Notes: generated by a model not told the origin, from the letters alone. A stretch of DNA of 64,000 bases from Mangrovibacterium sp041596335 (GCF_041596335.1 NZ_JBFHIT010000024.1:1-64000); one strand, 5' to 3'. Numbered from the stretch's first letter, positions 6,814 through 17,498 are shown. Numbers and translations are program-made.

Positions 6814-9243
6814 CTATTGCGTATTGATTTTTTTTTCAACAACAGTAATTTTTTTATCCAGTGTATTTCCCCGATCATCAACTAAACTGACAATATAGTC
6901 ACCCGGCTCCGGATTGACCGGCATTTGATGTTTGCCAATAGTTGGGCCAAGATACGTATCGCCCAGATGCCAATAAACGATGGCATCAGCCGATGAATGA
7001 GCAACTTCCAGAATCACGTTCCCGAAGGTTCCGTCGAGCTGAACAGGAACCAAAACCTGATTATTCTCCCTCGGATAGATCATTTCCATCACTCCCTGTG
7101 TGTCCGGCGAACAACTGGGCATAAACGGTGGTAGCAATTTGTAAAAAGGATTGCGCCGCTTGTAGTACCAAGCCATTACCGGAGGCAAGACAAAACGCGA
7201 CAGATGCGTCATTTCGCCGACCGACAAACAGTTGCTGGTAACCTGCCACCGACCGGTTGAATCGAGATGAACAAGGTGGTGATATGGACAGGCCGCAGTA
7301 TTGAGTCCTTTAGGCATCACCCAAATCGTATCGGCCTGCTCGCAATAAGCTCCCATCCGACAACCACTTTCCCGACAAACCGGTATTTGAACCATCTCGT
7401 CAACGGGTTGCGTGAACCAGTGCCCACCAGGCAACAGGTTGAAAACATCAAACATCAACGGGGCTGCAGCCGATGTCCCGGTCAAGCCCGGGCGCCCCTC
7501 GCCATCGGCATTGCCACACCAAACAGCAACCAGGTAATTCCGATCGACACCAACCGCCCAACCATCTCGAAAGCCAAAGCTCGTTCCGGTTTTCCAGGCC
7601 ACTTTTCGCGACGATGCAAATGACTCCCAGCCCGACTCTTCGTCCGGGCGGTTCACTTTCAGCAATGCCTCAAAAGCCAGCCATGCCGCTCCCTCTGAAA
7701 TAGGTTTTTCAACAATTTCTTCCGAAGAATATACTTTAAACAGATAGTCGGGGCCTCGAAAATCATCCTTCAATATTACACCGTCATTCTGTTCGTAATG
7801 TACCAGAATGCGTGCCAACGAAGAATAAGCTCCGGCAAGATCCCACAAACTGACTTCAGCCCCTCCTAAAATAAGCGACAACCCATAGTGGTTTGCCGAC
7901 TGGCGGATGGTTGAAAAACGGAGCTTTTTAAGCAGTTCGTAAAAACGATCGACACCAAAATCGCGCAACATACGCACAGCCGGAATATTGAGCGACTTCG
8001 ACAACGCCATGGACGCCGGAACAGCCCCTTCAAATTGCAAATTGAAATTCTGCGGACTGAAACCACCGATCTGAGTCGGAATATCGGGAATGAGTGTTTG
8101 CGGCAGAATGAGTCCATCATCCTGCATTGCAGCGTACAGAAAGGGCTTAAGGATACTTCCGGAGCTACGGGGCGAAACAATTACATCGACTTGTTCGCCA
8201 TGCCGGCCATCTCCCCTATCTGGCGAATTGCCAACGTAACTGAGCACCTCCCCTTTTTCCACATTCATTACCAGAACAGCAGCGTTGTGAATTTCGTTAG
8301 CCCGAAGGCGATCCAAATGCTGTCGGACTGCGCCGTTCACATTCCGTTGCAGCGGCAGATCGATCGTTGTTTGCACTCGCTCACCACGATGTTCGGCCAA
8401 CACCCGATTCAACAAATGCGGTGCCGTTTGCGGAATAGCGTACACCTGCTGTGGCAGCGGCTCTAATTTGGCCAACGTCAGCGATGTTTGGTCCAACTGC
8501 CCTCGTTGGTACAGCAGGTCGAGCAGACGGTTTCGTTTTTGCAGCAACAACCGGTTCCGCTTGCCCGGATAAATTAATGATGGCGCGTTGGGAAGAACTG
8601 CCAACGTGGCCGACTCGGCCCAGGAAAGATCGGAAGCATGCCGGCCAAAGTAGCGCCAGGCGGCAGCATCAAGCCCCACCACATTCCCGCCAAAAGGAGC
8701 GTGTGAAACGTACATTTGCAGCAACTCTTCCTTGGAATACGACAGCTCTGCCCGAACGGCCATCGACAACTCAATGAATTTTTGCCACACCGTTCGGTCT
8801 TTGCCTTTCCGCGACAAACGAATTAGCTGCATGGTAATGGTACTTCCTCCACTAACCACACGCCCATTACGGATATTCTGGATAACAGCCCGAACAAGCG
8901 AAATGGGATTGAAACCCGGATGATAATAATAGTGACGATCTTCGAATGTGAGCACACAGGTTTCATACTTTGCGGGCACAGCCTCAACTTTCGGAAAGCG
9001 CCATTGTCCGTCGGTCGCGATATGGGCACCAAGCAACTCTCCGTTCCGGCTCTCGATGACAGTCGATGTTGGATCGGAAAACAATGGTGACGGCAGACAG
9101 AACCACCAAAACAGGAAAAGGGCTGCCATAAAAACGATCAGCAATCCCAAGCGAGCATGTCGCTTAATTAACCCCATTCGATGACGTAAAAACGCCATGC
9201 TTACTGTTGCACTTTCGCACCTGCGTCCCGAAGTAAAACTCAT
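6814..9243 (-). CDS. pbpC: Penicillin-binding protein 1C
   Basis: This bifunctional peptidoglycan glycosyltransferase/transpeptidase is anchored in the inner membrane. One membrane helix lies near residues 28-48. A GT51 domain follows, with EDRHYYYHPGFNP and the GGSTITMQLIRL motif. The transpeptidase has SILK (Ser363), SLN and KTGT (Lys551), and a C-terminal BiPBP_C domain (about residues 720-809) ends the protein. I place the start at the ATG that overlaps the upstream stop as ATGA (9243), giving 809 residues. A longer start at 9261 is possible. The upstream partner is an alpha-2-macroglobulin-like protein, the same pairing as E. coli yfhM-pbpC, and the overlap implies translational coupling. 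Confidence 0.95.
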   Translation of the reverse strand: MSFTSGRRCESATVSMAFLRHRMGLIKRHARLGLLIVFMAALFLFWWFCLPSPLFSDPTSTVIESRNGELLGAHIATDGQWRFPKVEAVPAKYETCVLTFEDRHYYYHPGFNPISLVRAVIQNIRNGRVVSGGSTITMQLIRLSRKGKDRTVWQKFIELSMAVRAELSYSKEELLQMYVSHAPFGGNVVGLDAAAWRYFGRHASDLSWAESATLAVLPNAPSLIYPGKRNRLLLQKRNRLLDLLYQRGQLDQTSLTLAKLEPLPQQVYAIPQTAPHLLNRVLAEHRGERVQTTIDLPLQRNVNGAVRQHLDRLRANEIHNAAVLVMNVEKGEVLSYVGNSPDRGDGRHGEQVDVIVSPRSSGSILKPFLYAAMQDDGLILPQTLIPDIPTQIGGFSPQNFNLQFEGAVPASMALSKSLNIPAVRMLRDFGVDRFYELLKKLRFSTIRQSANHYGLSLILGGAEVSLWDLAGAYSSLARILVHYEQNDGVILKDDFRGPDYLFKVYSSEEIVEKPISEGAAWLAFEALLKVNRPDEESGWESFASSRKVAWKTGTSFGFRDGWAVGVDRNYLVAVWCGNADGEGRPGLTGTSAAAPLMFDVFNLLPGGHWFTQPVDEMVQIPVCRESGCRMGAYCEQADTIWVMPKGLNTAACPYHHLVHLDSTGRWQVTSNCLSVGEMTHLSRFVLPPVMAWYYKRRNPFYKLLPPFMPSCSPDTQGVMEMIYPRENNQVLVPVQLDGTFGNVILEVAHSSADAIVYWHLGDTYLGPTIGKHQMPVNPEPGDYIVSLVDDRGNTLDKKITVVEKKINTQ

Positions 9244-12200
9244 TTTGCTACTTCCACCCATTTTCCTGGTTTCCGCGAATTGATCCGGTTATCATACATT
9301 GCTTCGCATTGCACGGATGGCAGGTAAAATTTACCTTCGTAGGCTGCATTCAACAAAATCCGGAAGGTTTTCAGTTCGTTCGGGTTCAACTCAAAGTAAG
9401 TCAACACCCGATCGTCACGAATATCCTGATAGTCGAACACATCGCTCTTCAGCCGACTTTCAACATCATTCAACCGAGCATTAATAATCTCCCAACCAGA
9501 GGGGAAAATCGTGGTCAAAGCCATTTCTTTGTAGACACCTCGTTGCCCCGGATTCTGGACACTGATCACGGCCACAAAATCGCTTCCCTGCGCCAATTTC
9601 GCCGGATCAAGTTTTTGTCCCTGCATATCGGTATAGCGCACCTCCATAAACAGGTTATTTTGGATTGAAGTGGTATCGCCCGTGACCGGAATACCATCGC
9701 TGACCAATCGTGCGTACATCGCCTTGCCGGTTTGGTTTTCAACGTTCACCTGAGCCGATTTATTTCCCTTCAAATCCACATCGCTCCGCCAAACCGGAGT
9801 GGTTGCCGAAACAGATCGTGCTGCGGATTGATTGAAAGACACTTTTGCTTTCAGCGGATGGTCAGCGAGTTTTGCACCACCTGCGAACTCGGAAACAGCC
9901 AGCAGCGAGTAGGCTGCTGTTTGCGTACTCATCCACTCGTTTGACGACAAGGCCGTTGAAAGCTTAGTCACTAACGGAAAAGCTTCAGCCTGACGATTCA
10001 CAAGCACCAGTGTTTCCACGATCATCGCTTTATCGCGTAAGTCGGAACCAAACGTGTGCGAAAGCTCCCGAAATGGTTTTACTGCTTTACTCAAAGTACC
10101 GATCATTTTTCCGGCTACTTCCGGTTGACCGGCTACCGCGTAGGCAGCGGCCAACCGCCACTGAGCCAACGGATCGAGATCTTTTTCCTCACGCAGCCGG
10201 TTCATCGCTCCAAAATCGGGCGACTGAGCCAAAGCCAAGGTATATAACCGATAAGCCTGAACAAGCTCCGATCGTTCGTAAGCGCGATCGGAATGTTGCC
10301 AGTTTCGGGCAGCATTCTTTTGATAGTTCAGCCATTTTTCTTTCACTCCAAAAGGCAAGGTATAGCCAGCCTCTTCAGCCTTCAACATAAAATGACCGGC
10401 ATAATTAGTCCCCCAGCCTGTAACGTGCCGGCCACCAGGCCAATAGGCAAATCCGCCGTCAGAAGTTTGGAAACGGGTAAATTGGTTAAGCGCGTTACGG
10501 ATATTGGTTTCAACTTCCTGCTTTTGCTCGCCGGATATAGTCGTCAGCCGATCAAGCAACAGTTGCGGGAAAGCACCCGAAGTCGTTTGCTCGATACAGC
10601 CATGCGGATAACGGAGTAGGTAACTCAGGCGCCGACTGAGGTCGATTGGTGGAATGGTCGACAGCTCGAGCTGAGCCGTGTTTGTACCCTCCATGCCCGG
10701 TGCAGTTAGCGAAACATTCCAGCTTTTCCCGGCTTCGATTATGGCTTCCTGCATATTCACCACTCTTGGGTTCGACGGGCGAACTTCGATCTCAATTTCG
10801 TAGCTGGCTTTATAACCGCCACTTTCAGCGGTCACCGATACTTTACCCACGCCTGTTTTTCCGGCCACTTTCAGTTTGAAGCCAACAATTTGGTCTCCAA
10901 CCTCTGAAAACCGAACTTGTTGCGTATTTGCCCCAACCGGAGCGAGCATCTCGTTTGGCTGAATACTGACCTTTACATTTTTTACCTCCGGTTTCATCGC
11001 AAATACATTCACCGGCAGGTTCACCTCTTCGCCTGGCCCGAGCACACGCGGCAACGTTGCCAGCAGCATAAGCGGTTTCAGCACTTTCACCGATTTTTCA
11101 CTACTCCCATAAGCTCCTTCATTCCCGGCAACAACCATAACCCGAACAGCACCAACATAATTTGGCATTTTCAGTTTGTGTTGATTTGTCTTACGAGGAT
11201 CCAATGTGAATGGCCCTATGAAAGACACAACCGGCTTGAAACGGTTCACCTTTTTACGTTTTGCGGCAGCCAGATTTTCGTCGCCACCAACGGCAAACGC
11301 GCGCTCCAGCCGGGCACCGTAAGCACCAATCACATCGTCGTAAAAGTCCCATGTTTTCACGCCCAATGCCTCACGAGCGTAAAACTGCGGCCATGGATCT
11401 GGTGTTTTGAAACCGGTGAGATCGAGCAACCCTTCGTCGACAACAGCCAGGGTATAAGTCATTTTCTGCCCGGTCTTTTCCGACACTTTGATGTGATATT
11501 CCATCTCAGGCTCCAGCTCATCAGCCATTTGTATCATCGGCGAAAGGTGCGTTGCCGGATTTTCGACAACAACCGGCACCACTCCATATAGTCGGATCGG
11601 CGCATCGTTTTCGGTTTGCGCATGTGGCTGAATTAACGACACATGCACGAAAATATTCGGAGACATCTCCGGCTTTGCCTCGAAACTAAAAACCGTGTTC
11701 TTCTCTTTCGTTTCTACCCAAAATAGCTTGAGCACATCCGTTCCATTTTCGAGGCTCACCAGCGCTTTCCCATTTTTCCCTGAAGGAATGGTCACGGTAA
11801 CTTTTTCACCAACATTGTATTTTTCTTTATCGGTTTTGAACGACAACATGGTTGCGGCACCCTGCATATCGTCGCCCGTCCAGTACCCCCATTTCGAAAA
11901 GTATGCAGCCAAACCGGTACTATGTCCGCTTTCCGGATCTTTGACATGAATCAGGTAGCGTCCGTTATCATTCCAATCCTTGTATTCAATTTGAAGCGGA
12001 ATACTTGCCAGTCCGTTTACCGTGTTTACAACCTTACGCTGCACCGGCTTGTGATACGAATTGTTTACGTAACGTGCCAGATTATCATCACCCGAATCCC
12101 ACCACCAGTGCCAGTCTACTTTGTAGACCGTTACTTCCAGACCTTTGCGATCGATTTTATTGCCGTTGTAATCGACAGTTATCAGATCGAGCGGATAAGA

Positions 12201-14801
12201 AGTACCAGTTTTGTACCAGTTTGAGTCGGAAGCTGGAAGCTTTACACCCACAAAAGACGAGTACGGAGCGTAAGGAACTGTTTTTACATCGATGCTGAAA
12301 TCGCCGGTTTCTTCGTAAACCCGGGTGCTAAAATGCGCGTTGAGCATGCCCGGTGCCGAAGTAACCTGAGGCAGTTTAAAGTTTATTGGCGCAACGCCTT
12401 TGTCGTCTACCCTGCTATCGAAAACCTGTTGTTCCTCTGCATAAAAGTCTTTGGCCGGATCGTCGAATACATAATTGTAAAAACCCTTGAACGCCGTTTT
12501 TGCTTTTGAAAAGCTCAATGAAACCTGAGCTTTCAAATTTTTAGCTGTTCCTCCGTGCAACCAGGCGGTTTTCAAGGTTCCTTGGGCGTACCCCTGGTAA
12601 ACTGAAAGCGGATCGGCGTCAAATCGGAGGTCGATTTTCAAGCGATTGGGTTTCACCGTCTCAACTTTTATTCGTTTGCTGAAGGTCTGCCCGCCAACTT
12701 TCAACACTGCCGTCCAGTTTCCGGTTGGCGCTTCGGCATCGGTTTCGCTGGCAAAACAATAAAACCGGTTGGTTCCTGTGGTTTTCACCTGTCGGCTGAC
12801 AGTCTGTCCTTTCGGATTGATGAGTTCAAAAATCACCGGGTGATCAGCCGGCAAATTGTTCTGCTTGTCTTCTAAAATAAAGGTAAGGTAAATTTTATCT
12901 CCCGGTCGCCACACTCCCCGTTCTCCATACACGTAGCCTTTAATTCCTTTCTGAATCACGTTCCCGGTCACATCAAAATTACTGAGCGACAGAGACGAAC
13001 CGTCGTCGAGCCGGAGATAAGCATACTGCCCGTTTTTTTCGGCGACCAGCAAAAAAGGTTTGTGCTTCAATTCTACTTTAGCCAATCCGTCAGACCCCGT
13101 TACAATGGTTTCCATCAGCTGCTTTTGCAAAGTGTATATTTTCAACGTGACTCCCGATTCCGGCTCCGTTGTTCGCAGGTTTGTCACCGCGAAGCTCATT
13201 GTTTGACTGGAACCACCCTTGGCTATGACGGCCAAATTCGTCGCAAACAAGTTGCGGGCAACAAACCGGCTCGAATTGAAATAGGAAATGCTTTCCGGAT
13301 TTTCCCGCTGGCTCCAGTCAAAATCGTCCGGATAATAGTAATCTGAATACCATCCCGGGCGATCCCATGTCTCCATCTCGTTCTGCATTTGTTGCTCCTC
13401 GTTGATTTGGTCAACCGGCGAAAGCTGACCAGCATCGGGCATTTGCTCCTGCCCATACAACGAATACGCTTTGCCAAAACGCAACTGCACCCGGTAAATC
13501 GCACCCGGTTCAATTTTAACGAATGTTGCTAAATCGATATAATAAGTATTCCAGTTTTTAAGCTCGTCAAAACTTGCCACATTCAAATCAATCCTTTTTT
13601 GCAATACCAATCGCCCAACCTGCTTGATGTCTGAATCGCCCTGATAGCGGTTTTGTTGAAAAAACTGGTGAATGTTATTGGTGAAGATTTTGATGATCCG
13701 CAGATCGACCGACCGCAAGTTGACCGCCTCAAACGGAAAAACCAACTCGTTCGACGAAGGAACAATTGATCCCTTTCCAACTAAGCGTACTTCAGGTTTC
13801 AGATCCTCGAAACGCACCTGCATCCGAGTCGACTCCTTCAATTTAAAATTAAGCGCATTTCGGATTCCACCGGAAATATACACTTCGTGCTCTCCCGCGA
13901 TGCGCGAAGGAACATAGACTTTCAATTCATTATTATCCAGCTGATAGCGCAATTTGTCGAGTTTATCAACGGTCACCAACCCCTCGAGATTCTGATCGGG
14001 CAACAATGGATCCGAGAAGCGAATCAACAGATATTGCTCAGGTTGCTGAACGACTTTTACATCTACGACCTTAAACATATCGAGTGCCGGAAGCTCGACT
14101 TCTTCCTGGCCCTTTTTATCGTCGTCAATCGCGTTGCCATCCCATTTCACCAGCAACTTTTGCGACTCATTGGTTCTCTCCAGACTATCAGCACGAAATG
14201 TGTGTTTTTTACCATCAGCATCGTGTTCCCAGCTCAAATTTAGTTGACGCCCGTTTTTACTCACCTCAACAATCGCCTCAATTTGCTTTTCATCGCCACA
14301 ATCGGACGTGTAAACAATGCCCGAGAGATATTGGAGTTTCATATTTTGGCTATCGTATGCTTTCACGGCCAAACTATTCAAACTGAATGACTGCCGAATT
14401 GTTTTGACTACAAATCGCATGGTTTTAAATTCTTCCGGCACGTCCAGAACCTTTCCCAGCTGCACAGCCACCTCATAGTCCGTGTCCGATTTCATTCGTC
14501 CGACAGGCAGGAATGCCAGCGTATGATCGTCGATCCACTGAACACGCCCATCAACATTGGGCGACAAGCTAATTAGATCGCCACCAACATCAACTCCCGG
14601 CTGTTCGCGATGCAAAGGATCTTGGCTAAACTCGATTAAAATTGGTGCTTTGCACGAGACCACTCCACTGGTATAACTACTAACATACTGCGTGAAACCG
14701 GCATCAACCGCTTCTGTTGGGTTAATTTTTTTAGTGCCGCAGGAAGTAAAACAAAGACTAACGATCAGAAAATTTAAAAGCAAATAATGAGAGCGATTCA
14801 T
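9240..14801 (-). CDS. Bacterial alpha-2-macroglobulin family lipoprotein with thioester
   Basis: This 1853-residue envelope protein resembles E. coli YfhM and other bacterial alpha-2-macroglobulins, thought to trap proteases in the periplasm. The signal peptide ends in lipobox FTSC (Cys21). Repeated beta-sandwich macroglobulin domains follow. The thioester motif CIEQ is intact at Cys1402 within LLRYPHGCIEQTTSGAFPQLLL, followed by an alpha-helical thioester domain (FQTSDGGFAYWPGG) and a C-terminal receptor-like domain. It shares a 4-base ATGA overlap with pbpC, supporting the known model that this protein guards the periplasm when PBP1C repairs peptidoglycan. It is longer than E. coli YfhM (about 1650). 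I see no promoter match that I would stake much on in the 143 bases upstream. Confidence 0.93.
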   Translation of the reverse strand: MNRSHYLLLNFLIVSLCFTSCGTKKINPTEAVDAGFTQYVSSYTSGVVSCKAPILIEFSQDPLHREQPGVDVGGDLISLSPNVDGRVQWIDDHTLAFLPVGRMKSDTDYEVAVQLGKVLDVPEEFKTMRFVVKTIRQSFSLNSLAVKAYDSQNMKLQYLSGIVYTSDCGDEKQIEAIVEVSKNGRQLNLSWEHDADGKKHTFRADSLERTNESQKLLVKWDGNAIDDDKKGQEEVELPALDMFKVVDVKVVQQPEQYLLIRFSDPLLPDQNLEGLVTVDKLDKLRYQLDNNELKVYVPSRIAGEHEVYISGGIRNALNFKLKESTRMQVRFEDLKPEVRLVGKGSIVPSSNELVFPFEAVNLRSVDLRIIKIFTNNIHQFFQQNRYQGDSDIKQVGRLVLQKRIDLNVASFDELKNWNTYYIDLATFVKIEPGAIYRVQLRFGKAYSLYGQEQMPDAGQLSPVDQINEEQQMQNEMETWDRPGWYSDYYYPDDFDWSQRENPESISYFNSSRFVARNLFATNLAVIAKGGSSQTMSFAVTNLRTTEPESGVTLKIYTLQKQLMETIVTGSDGLAKVELKHKPFLLVAEKNGQYAYLRLDDGSSLSLSNFDVTGNVIQKGIKGYVYGERGVWRPGDKIYLTFILEDKQNNLPADHPVIFELINPKGQTVSRQVKTTGTNRFYCFASETDAEAPTGNWTAVLKVGGQTFSKRIKVETVKPNRLKIDLRFDADPLSVYQGYAQGTLKTAWLHGGTAKNLKAQVSLSFSKAKTAFKGFYNYVFDDPAKDFYAEEQQVFDSRVDDKGVAPINFKLPQVTSAPGMLNAHFSTRVYEETGDFSIDVKTVPYAPYSSFVGVKLPASDSNWYKTGTSYPLDLITVDYNGNKIDRKGLEVTVYKVDWHWWWDSGDDNLARYVNNSYHKPVQRKVVNTVNGLASIPLQIEYKDWNDNGRYLIHVKDPESGHSTGLAAYFSKWGYWTGDDMQGAATMLSFKTDKEKYNVGEKVTVTIPSGKNGKALVSLENGTDVLKLFWVETKEKNTVFSFEAKPEMSPNIFVHVSLIQPHAQTENDAPIRLYGVVPVVVENPATHLSPMIQMADELEPEMEYHIKVSEKTGQKMTYTLAVVDEGLLDLTGFKTPDPWPQFYAREALGVKTWDFYDDVIGAYGARLERAFAVGGDENLAAAKRKKVNRFKPVVSFIGPFTLDPRKTNQHKLKMPNYVGAVRVMVVAGNEGAYGSSEKSVKVLKPLMLLATLPRVLGPGEEVNLPVNVFAMKPEVKNVKVSIQPNEMLAPVGANTQQVRFSEVGDQIVGFKLKVAGKTGVGKVSVTAESGGYKASYEIEIEVRPSNPRVVNMQEAIIEAGKSWNVSLTAPGMEGTNTAQLELSTIPPIDLSRRLSYLLRYPHGCIEQTTSGAFPQLLLDRLTTISGEQKQEVETNIRNALNQFTRFQTSDGGFAYWPGGRHVTGWGTNYAGHFMLKAEEAGYTLPFGVKEKWLNYQKNAARNWQHSDRAYERSELVQAYRLYTLALAQSPDFGAMNRLREEKDLDPLAQWRLAAAYAVAGQPEVAGKMIGTLSKAVKPFRELSHTFGSDLRDKAMIVETLVLVNRQAEAFPLVTKLSTALSSNEWMSTQTAAYSLLAVSEFAGGAKLADHPLKAKVSFNQSAARSVSATTPVWRSDVDLKGNKSAQVNVENQTGKAMYARLVSDGIPVTGDTTSIQNNLFMEVRYTDMQGQKLDPAKLAQGSDFVAVISVQNPGQRGVYKEMALTTIFPSGWEIINARLNDVESRLKSDVFDYQDIRDDRVLTYFELNPNELKTFRILLNAAYEGKFYLPSVQCEAMYDNRINSRKPGKWVEVAK

Positions 14802-14944
14802 AGATTGAAAATTTGAATGAGATGACCAATTAGGTTATGTGATGACTAAAAATTGTGACAGACCTACACGCGAATTGTTTTCTGAGTTAAACTTACCCCA
14901 AACTTTAAAAAGGATCGATTACGAATTCAAACGGTGAAAAAATG

Positions 14945-16483
14945 TCAACTACCCCAGCTTTCACGATCCAAACTTCGGTATTGGATGGCTTCCGAAATAT
15001 GAGGGCTCTCCACGTTTGGTGAGCTTTCCAAGTCGGCAATTGTTCGGGCAACACGCAAAATGCGATCGTATGCACGAGCCGACAAGCCTAGCTTTTCCAT
15101 CGCATTTTTCAGCAAATTGTTGCTTGTCGCATCCAACGTTACATAGTCGCGAATTTGGCGCGACGACATTTGAGCGTTACAAAAGATTCCTTCCATCCCT
15201 TTATACCGTTCCGACTGTATTTGCCGAGCCCGAATAACTCGCTCACGAATGATTTGAGATCCTTCAGTATCGTTTAATTCCGATAGCTTTTTAAACGGAA
15301 CAGGAACCACTTCCAGATGAATATCGATTCGATCGAGCAGTGGTCCGGAAATTTTATTCAGATACTTGGGAACCATCCCCGGAGCGCAGACACATTCTTT
15401 AGTTGGGTGGTTGTAATAACCACAAGGACAGGGATTCATTGAAGCAACCAACATTAAACTTGCAGGGTATTCCACCGAAAACTTAGCCCGGGAAATGGTG
15501 ATCTTCCGATCCTCCAACGGCTGGCGCATCACCTCGAGAACAGTGCGTTTAAACTCCGGTAGCTCATCCAGAAAAAGCACTCCATTGTGCGCCAACGAGA
15601 TTTCGCCCGGTTGCGGATACGTACCTCCTCCAACCAGAGCAACGTCGCTAATGGTGTGGTGCGGACTTCGAAATGGCCGTTCGGTCATCAGCGAGCTATC
15701 TTTATCGAGGCGACCAACCACCGAATGAATCTTGGTGGTTTCCAATGCTTCGTGCAGGGTAAAAGGAGGCAAAATTGTCGGAATCCGTTTGGCGAGCATG
15801 GTCTTTCCGGCTCCCGGAGGTCCAATCATAATTACATTGTGACCACCGGCGGCGGCAATCTCGAGCGCACGTTTCACATTCTCCTGCCCCTTTACATCCG
15901 AGAAATCAACATCCGACAGGTTCAGCATTTTATAAAATTCCTCCCGGGTGTCGACAATTGTTGGCTCCAGATCGACCTCGCCGTTGAAAAAGCCCACGAC
16001 TTCAGCAATATTCTCAACGCCATAAATCTTCAACTTATCGACCACAGCTGCTTCACGGGCATTTTGCTTGGGCAAAATAAAACCATCAAAACCCTCTTCA
16101 CGAGCTTTTATAGCAATTGGCAAGGCACCTTTTATTGGCTGCAGTGTACCGTCAAGCGAGAGCTCTCCCATCATCACATACTTCTCGAGCCTATCCGATT
16201 TTATTTGCTCCGATGCCGCCAATACAGCAACTGCCAGTGGCAAATCGTACGATGATCCCTCTTTGCGCAAATCAGCAGGCGCCATGTTAATGACGATCTT
16301 TTGTTTTGGCCATTTGTAATTATTCAGTCGTAAAGCGGCTTCAATTCGTTGTTGACTTTCCTTTACGGCATTATCGGGAAGACCAACCAATAAAAACCGG
16401 ATCCCCTGCGAAACATCGGTTTCAATGGTAATGGTGGTTGCATCGATCCCGTGAACGGCCGACGCGTAAGTTTTGATCATCAT
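14945..16483 (-). CDS. YifB/ComM-like Mg-chelatase-type AAA+ ATPase
   Basis: This 512-residue protein belongs to the YifB/ComM family. Residues 1-150 form a ChlI/Lon-protease-like domain (QGIRFLLVGLPDNAVKESQQRIEAAL). An AAA+ core follows, with Walker A GPPGAGKTML near residue 220 and Walker B NGVLFLDELPEF, plus a C-terminal Mg_chelatase_C domain (ARAYDRILRVARTIADLE). A four-cysteine cluster, CPCGYYNHPTKECVC, lies between. ComM in Vibrio is a helicase that drives branch migration during transformation. A similar role here is inference. It is transcribed divergently from the potassium channel gene. Confidence 0.93.
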   Translation of the reverse strand: MMIKTYASAVHGIDATTITIETDVSQGIRFLLVGLPDNAVKESQQRIEAALRLNNYKWPKQKIVINMAPADLRKEGSSYDLPLAVAVLAASEQIKSDRLEKYVMMGELSLDGTLQPIKGALPIAIKAREEGFDGFILPKQNAREAAVVDKLKIYGVENIAEVVGFFNGEVDLEPTIVDTREEFYKMLNLSDVDFSDVKGQENVKRALEIAAAGGHNVIMIGPPGAGKTMLAKRIPTILPPFTLHEALETTKIHSVVGRLDKDSSLMTERPFRSPHHTISDVALVGGGTYPQPGEISLAHNGVLFLDELPEFKRTVLEVMRQPLEDRKITISRAKFSVEYPASLMLVASMNPCPCGYYNHPTKECVCAPGMVPKYLNKISGPLLDRIDIHLEVVPVPFKKLSELNDTEGSQIIRERVIRARQIQSERYKGMEGIFCNAQMSSRQIRDYVTLDATSNNLLKNAMEKLGLSARAYDRILRVARTIADLESSPNVESPHISEAIQYRSLDRESWGS

Positions 16484-16597
16484 TTGTAATGGAATTTGCT
16501 TGATTCAGTTTTTCTAAAAATACACCGATTAACAATAAATTGCAACAGTACGAACAGAAGGTTTTTCTTATCTTTAGAGAATTAAGCGAAACTGCAT

Positions 16598-17398
16598 ATG
16601 ACCATTCGTCAAAAACTGTACAATATCATTTTTGAAGCCGAAACCCCAACCGGAAAAATTTTCGATTTAAGCTTGCTGCTGATCATTTTATCGAGCATTA
16701 TTCTGGTTATGCTGGAAAGTGTTCCGGAGATTAAATTAAAATACGGCGACACGCTTCATATCCTGGAGTGGATCATTACAATCTTCTTCAGTATTGAATA
16801 CATCCTTCGCATTTGGGTGGTTCACAAGCCCTGGTCGTACATTTCGAGCTTTTATGGCATTATCGATTTGTTGTCTGTAATACCAACTTATCTCAGCTTA
16901 ATCGTAGTTGGAAGCCATAGTCTGATGGTTATTCGGGCCATTCGATTGCTTCGGATTTTCCGGATTCTGAAATTGAACCGCTTTACTCAAGCCGGACAAA
17001 ATTTAGGCAAAGCACTCTGGGCTAGTCGCGAAAAGATATCGGTCTTTCTGTTTTTTGTTGTCAACGTAGTCATTATTGTTGGCACCCTCATGTACCTGAT
17101 TGAAGGCCCGACCAACGGTTTCAAAAGTATCCCGGCCAGCATTTACTGGGCAATTGTTACGATGACCACTGTTGGATATGGCGATATTTCACCCCAAACG
17201 CCCTCCGGTCAATTTATGGCCAGCCTGGTCATGATCGTGGGCTATTCGGTAATCGCTGTTCCAACCGGAATAGTAACCTCTGAAATTATTAAAGGATCGC
17301 GCAGTACGAACACGCAGACGTGTAGCAACTGCCTGTACGATCGCCACGACGATGACGCCAAATTCTGTAAAAAATGCGGAACCCAGCTAAACGAATAG
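16598..17398 (+). CDS. Voltage-gated-type potassium channel with C-terminal zinc ribbon
   Basis: This 266-residue membrane protein has six transmembrane segments. The S4-like helix carries spaced arginines (RAIRLLRIFRILKLNRF), and the pore loop holds the K+ selectivity filter TVGYGD at residues 191-196. The last 25 residues form a zinc ribbon with Cys242, Cys245, Cys257 and Cys260 (CSNC-X11-CKKC). It should conduct K+ across the inner membrane. The zinc ribbon in place of a usual RCK/KTN or cyclic-nucleotide domain is worth noting. It stands alone, divergent from the yifB-like gene. Confidence 0.9.
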   Translation: MTIRQKLYNIIFEAETPTGKIFDLSLLLIILSSIILVMLESVPEIKLKYGDTLHILEWIITIFFSIEYILRIWVVHKPWSYISSFYGIIDLLSVIPTYLSLIVVGSHSLMVIRAIRLLRIFRILKLNRFTQAGQNLGKALWASREKISVFLFFVVNVVIIVGTLMYLIEGPTNGFKSIPASIYWAIVTMTTVGYGDISPQTPSGQFMASLVMIVGYSVIAVPTGIVTSEIIKGSRSTNTQTCSNCLYDRHDDDAKFCKKCGTQLNE

Positions 17399-17490
17399 CT
17401 TAATTTTCCCGTAAACCTCTTAAAACAAGCGGCCTTCAAAAAGTTGACATCCTTTAACAAATAGCACTTCATGGTCTGTTGTGATTTTTG

Positions 17491-17498
17491 TATTTTTG
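17491..17498 (+). promoter_or_regulatory. -7 box before the small membrane gene and mutL
   Basis: TATTTTTG matches TAnnTTTG exactly, 27 bases before the ATG at 17525. No good -33 element stands at the usual distance. Confidence 0.4.
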
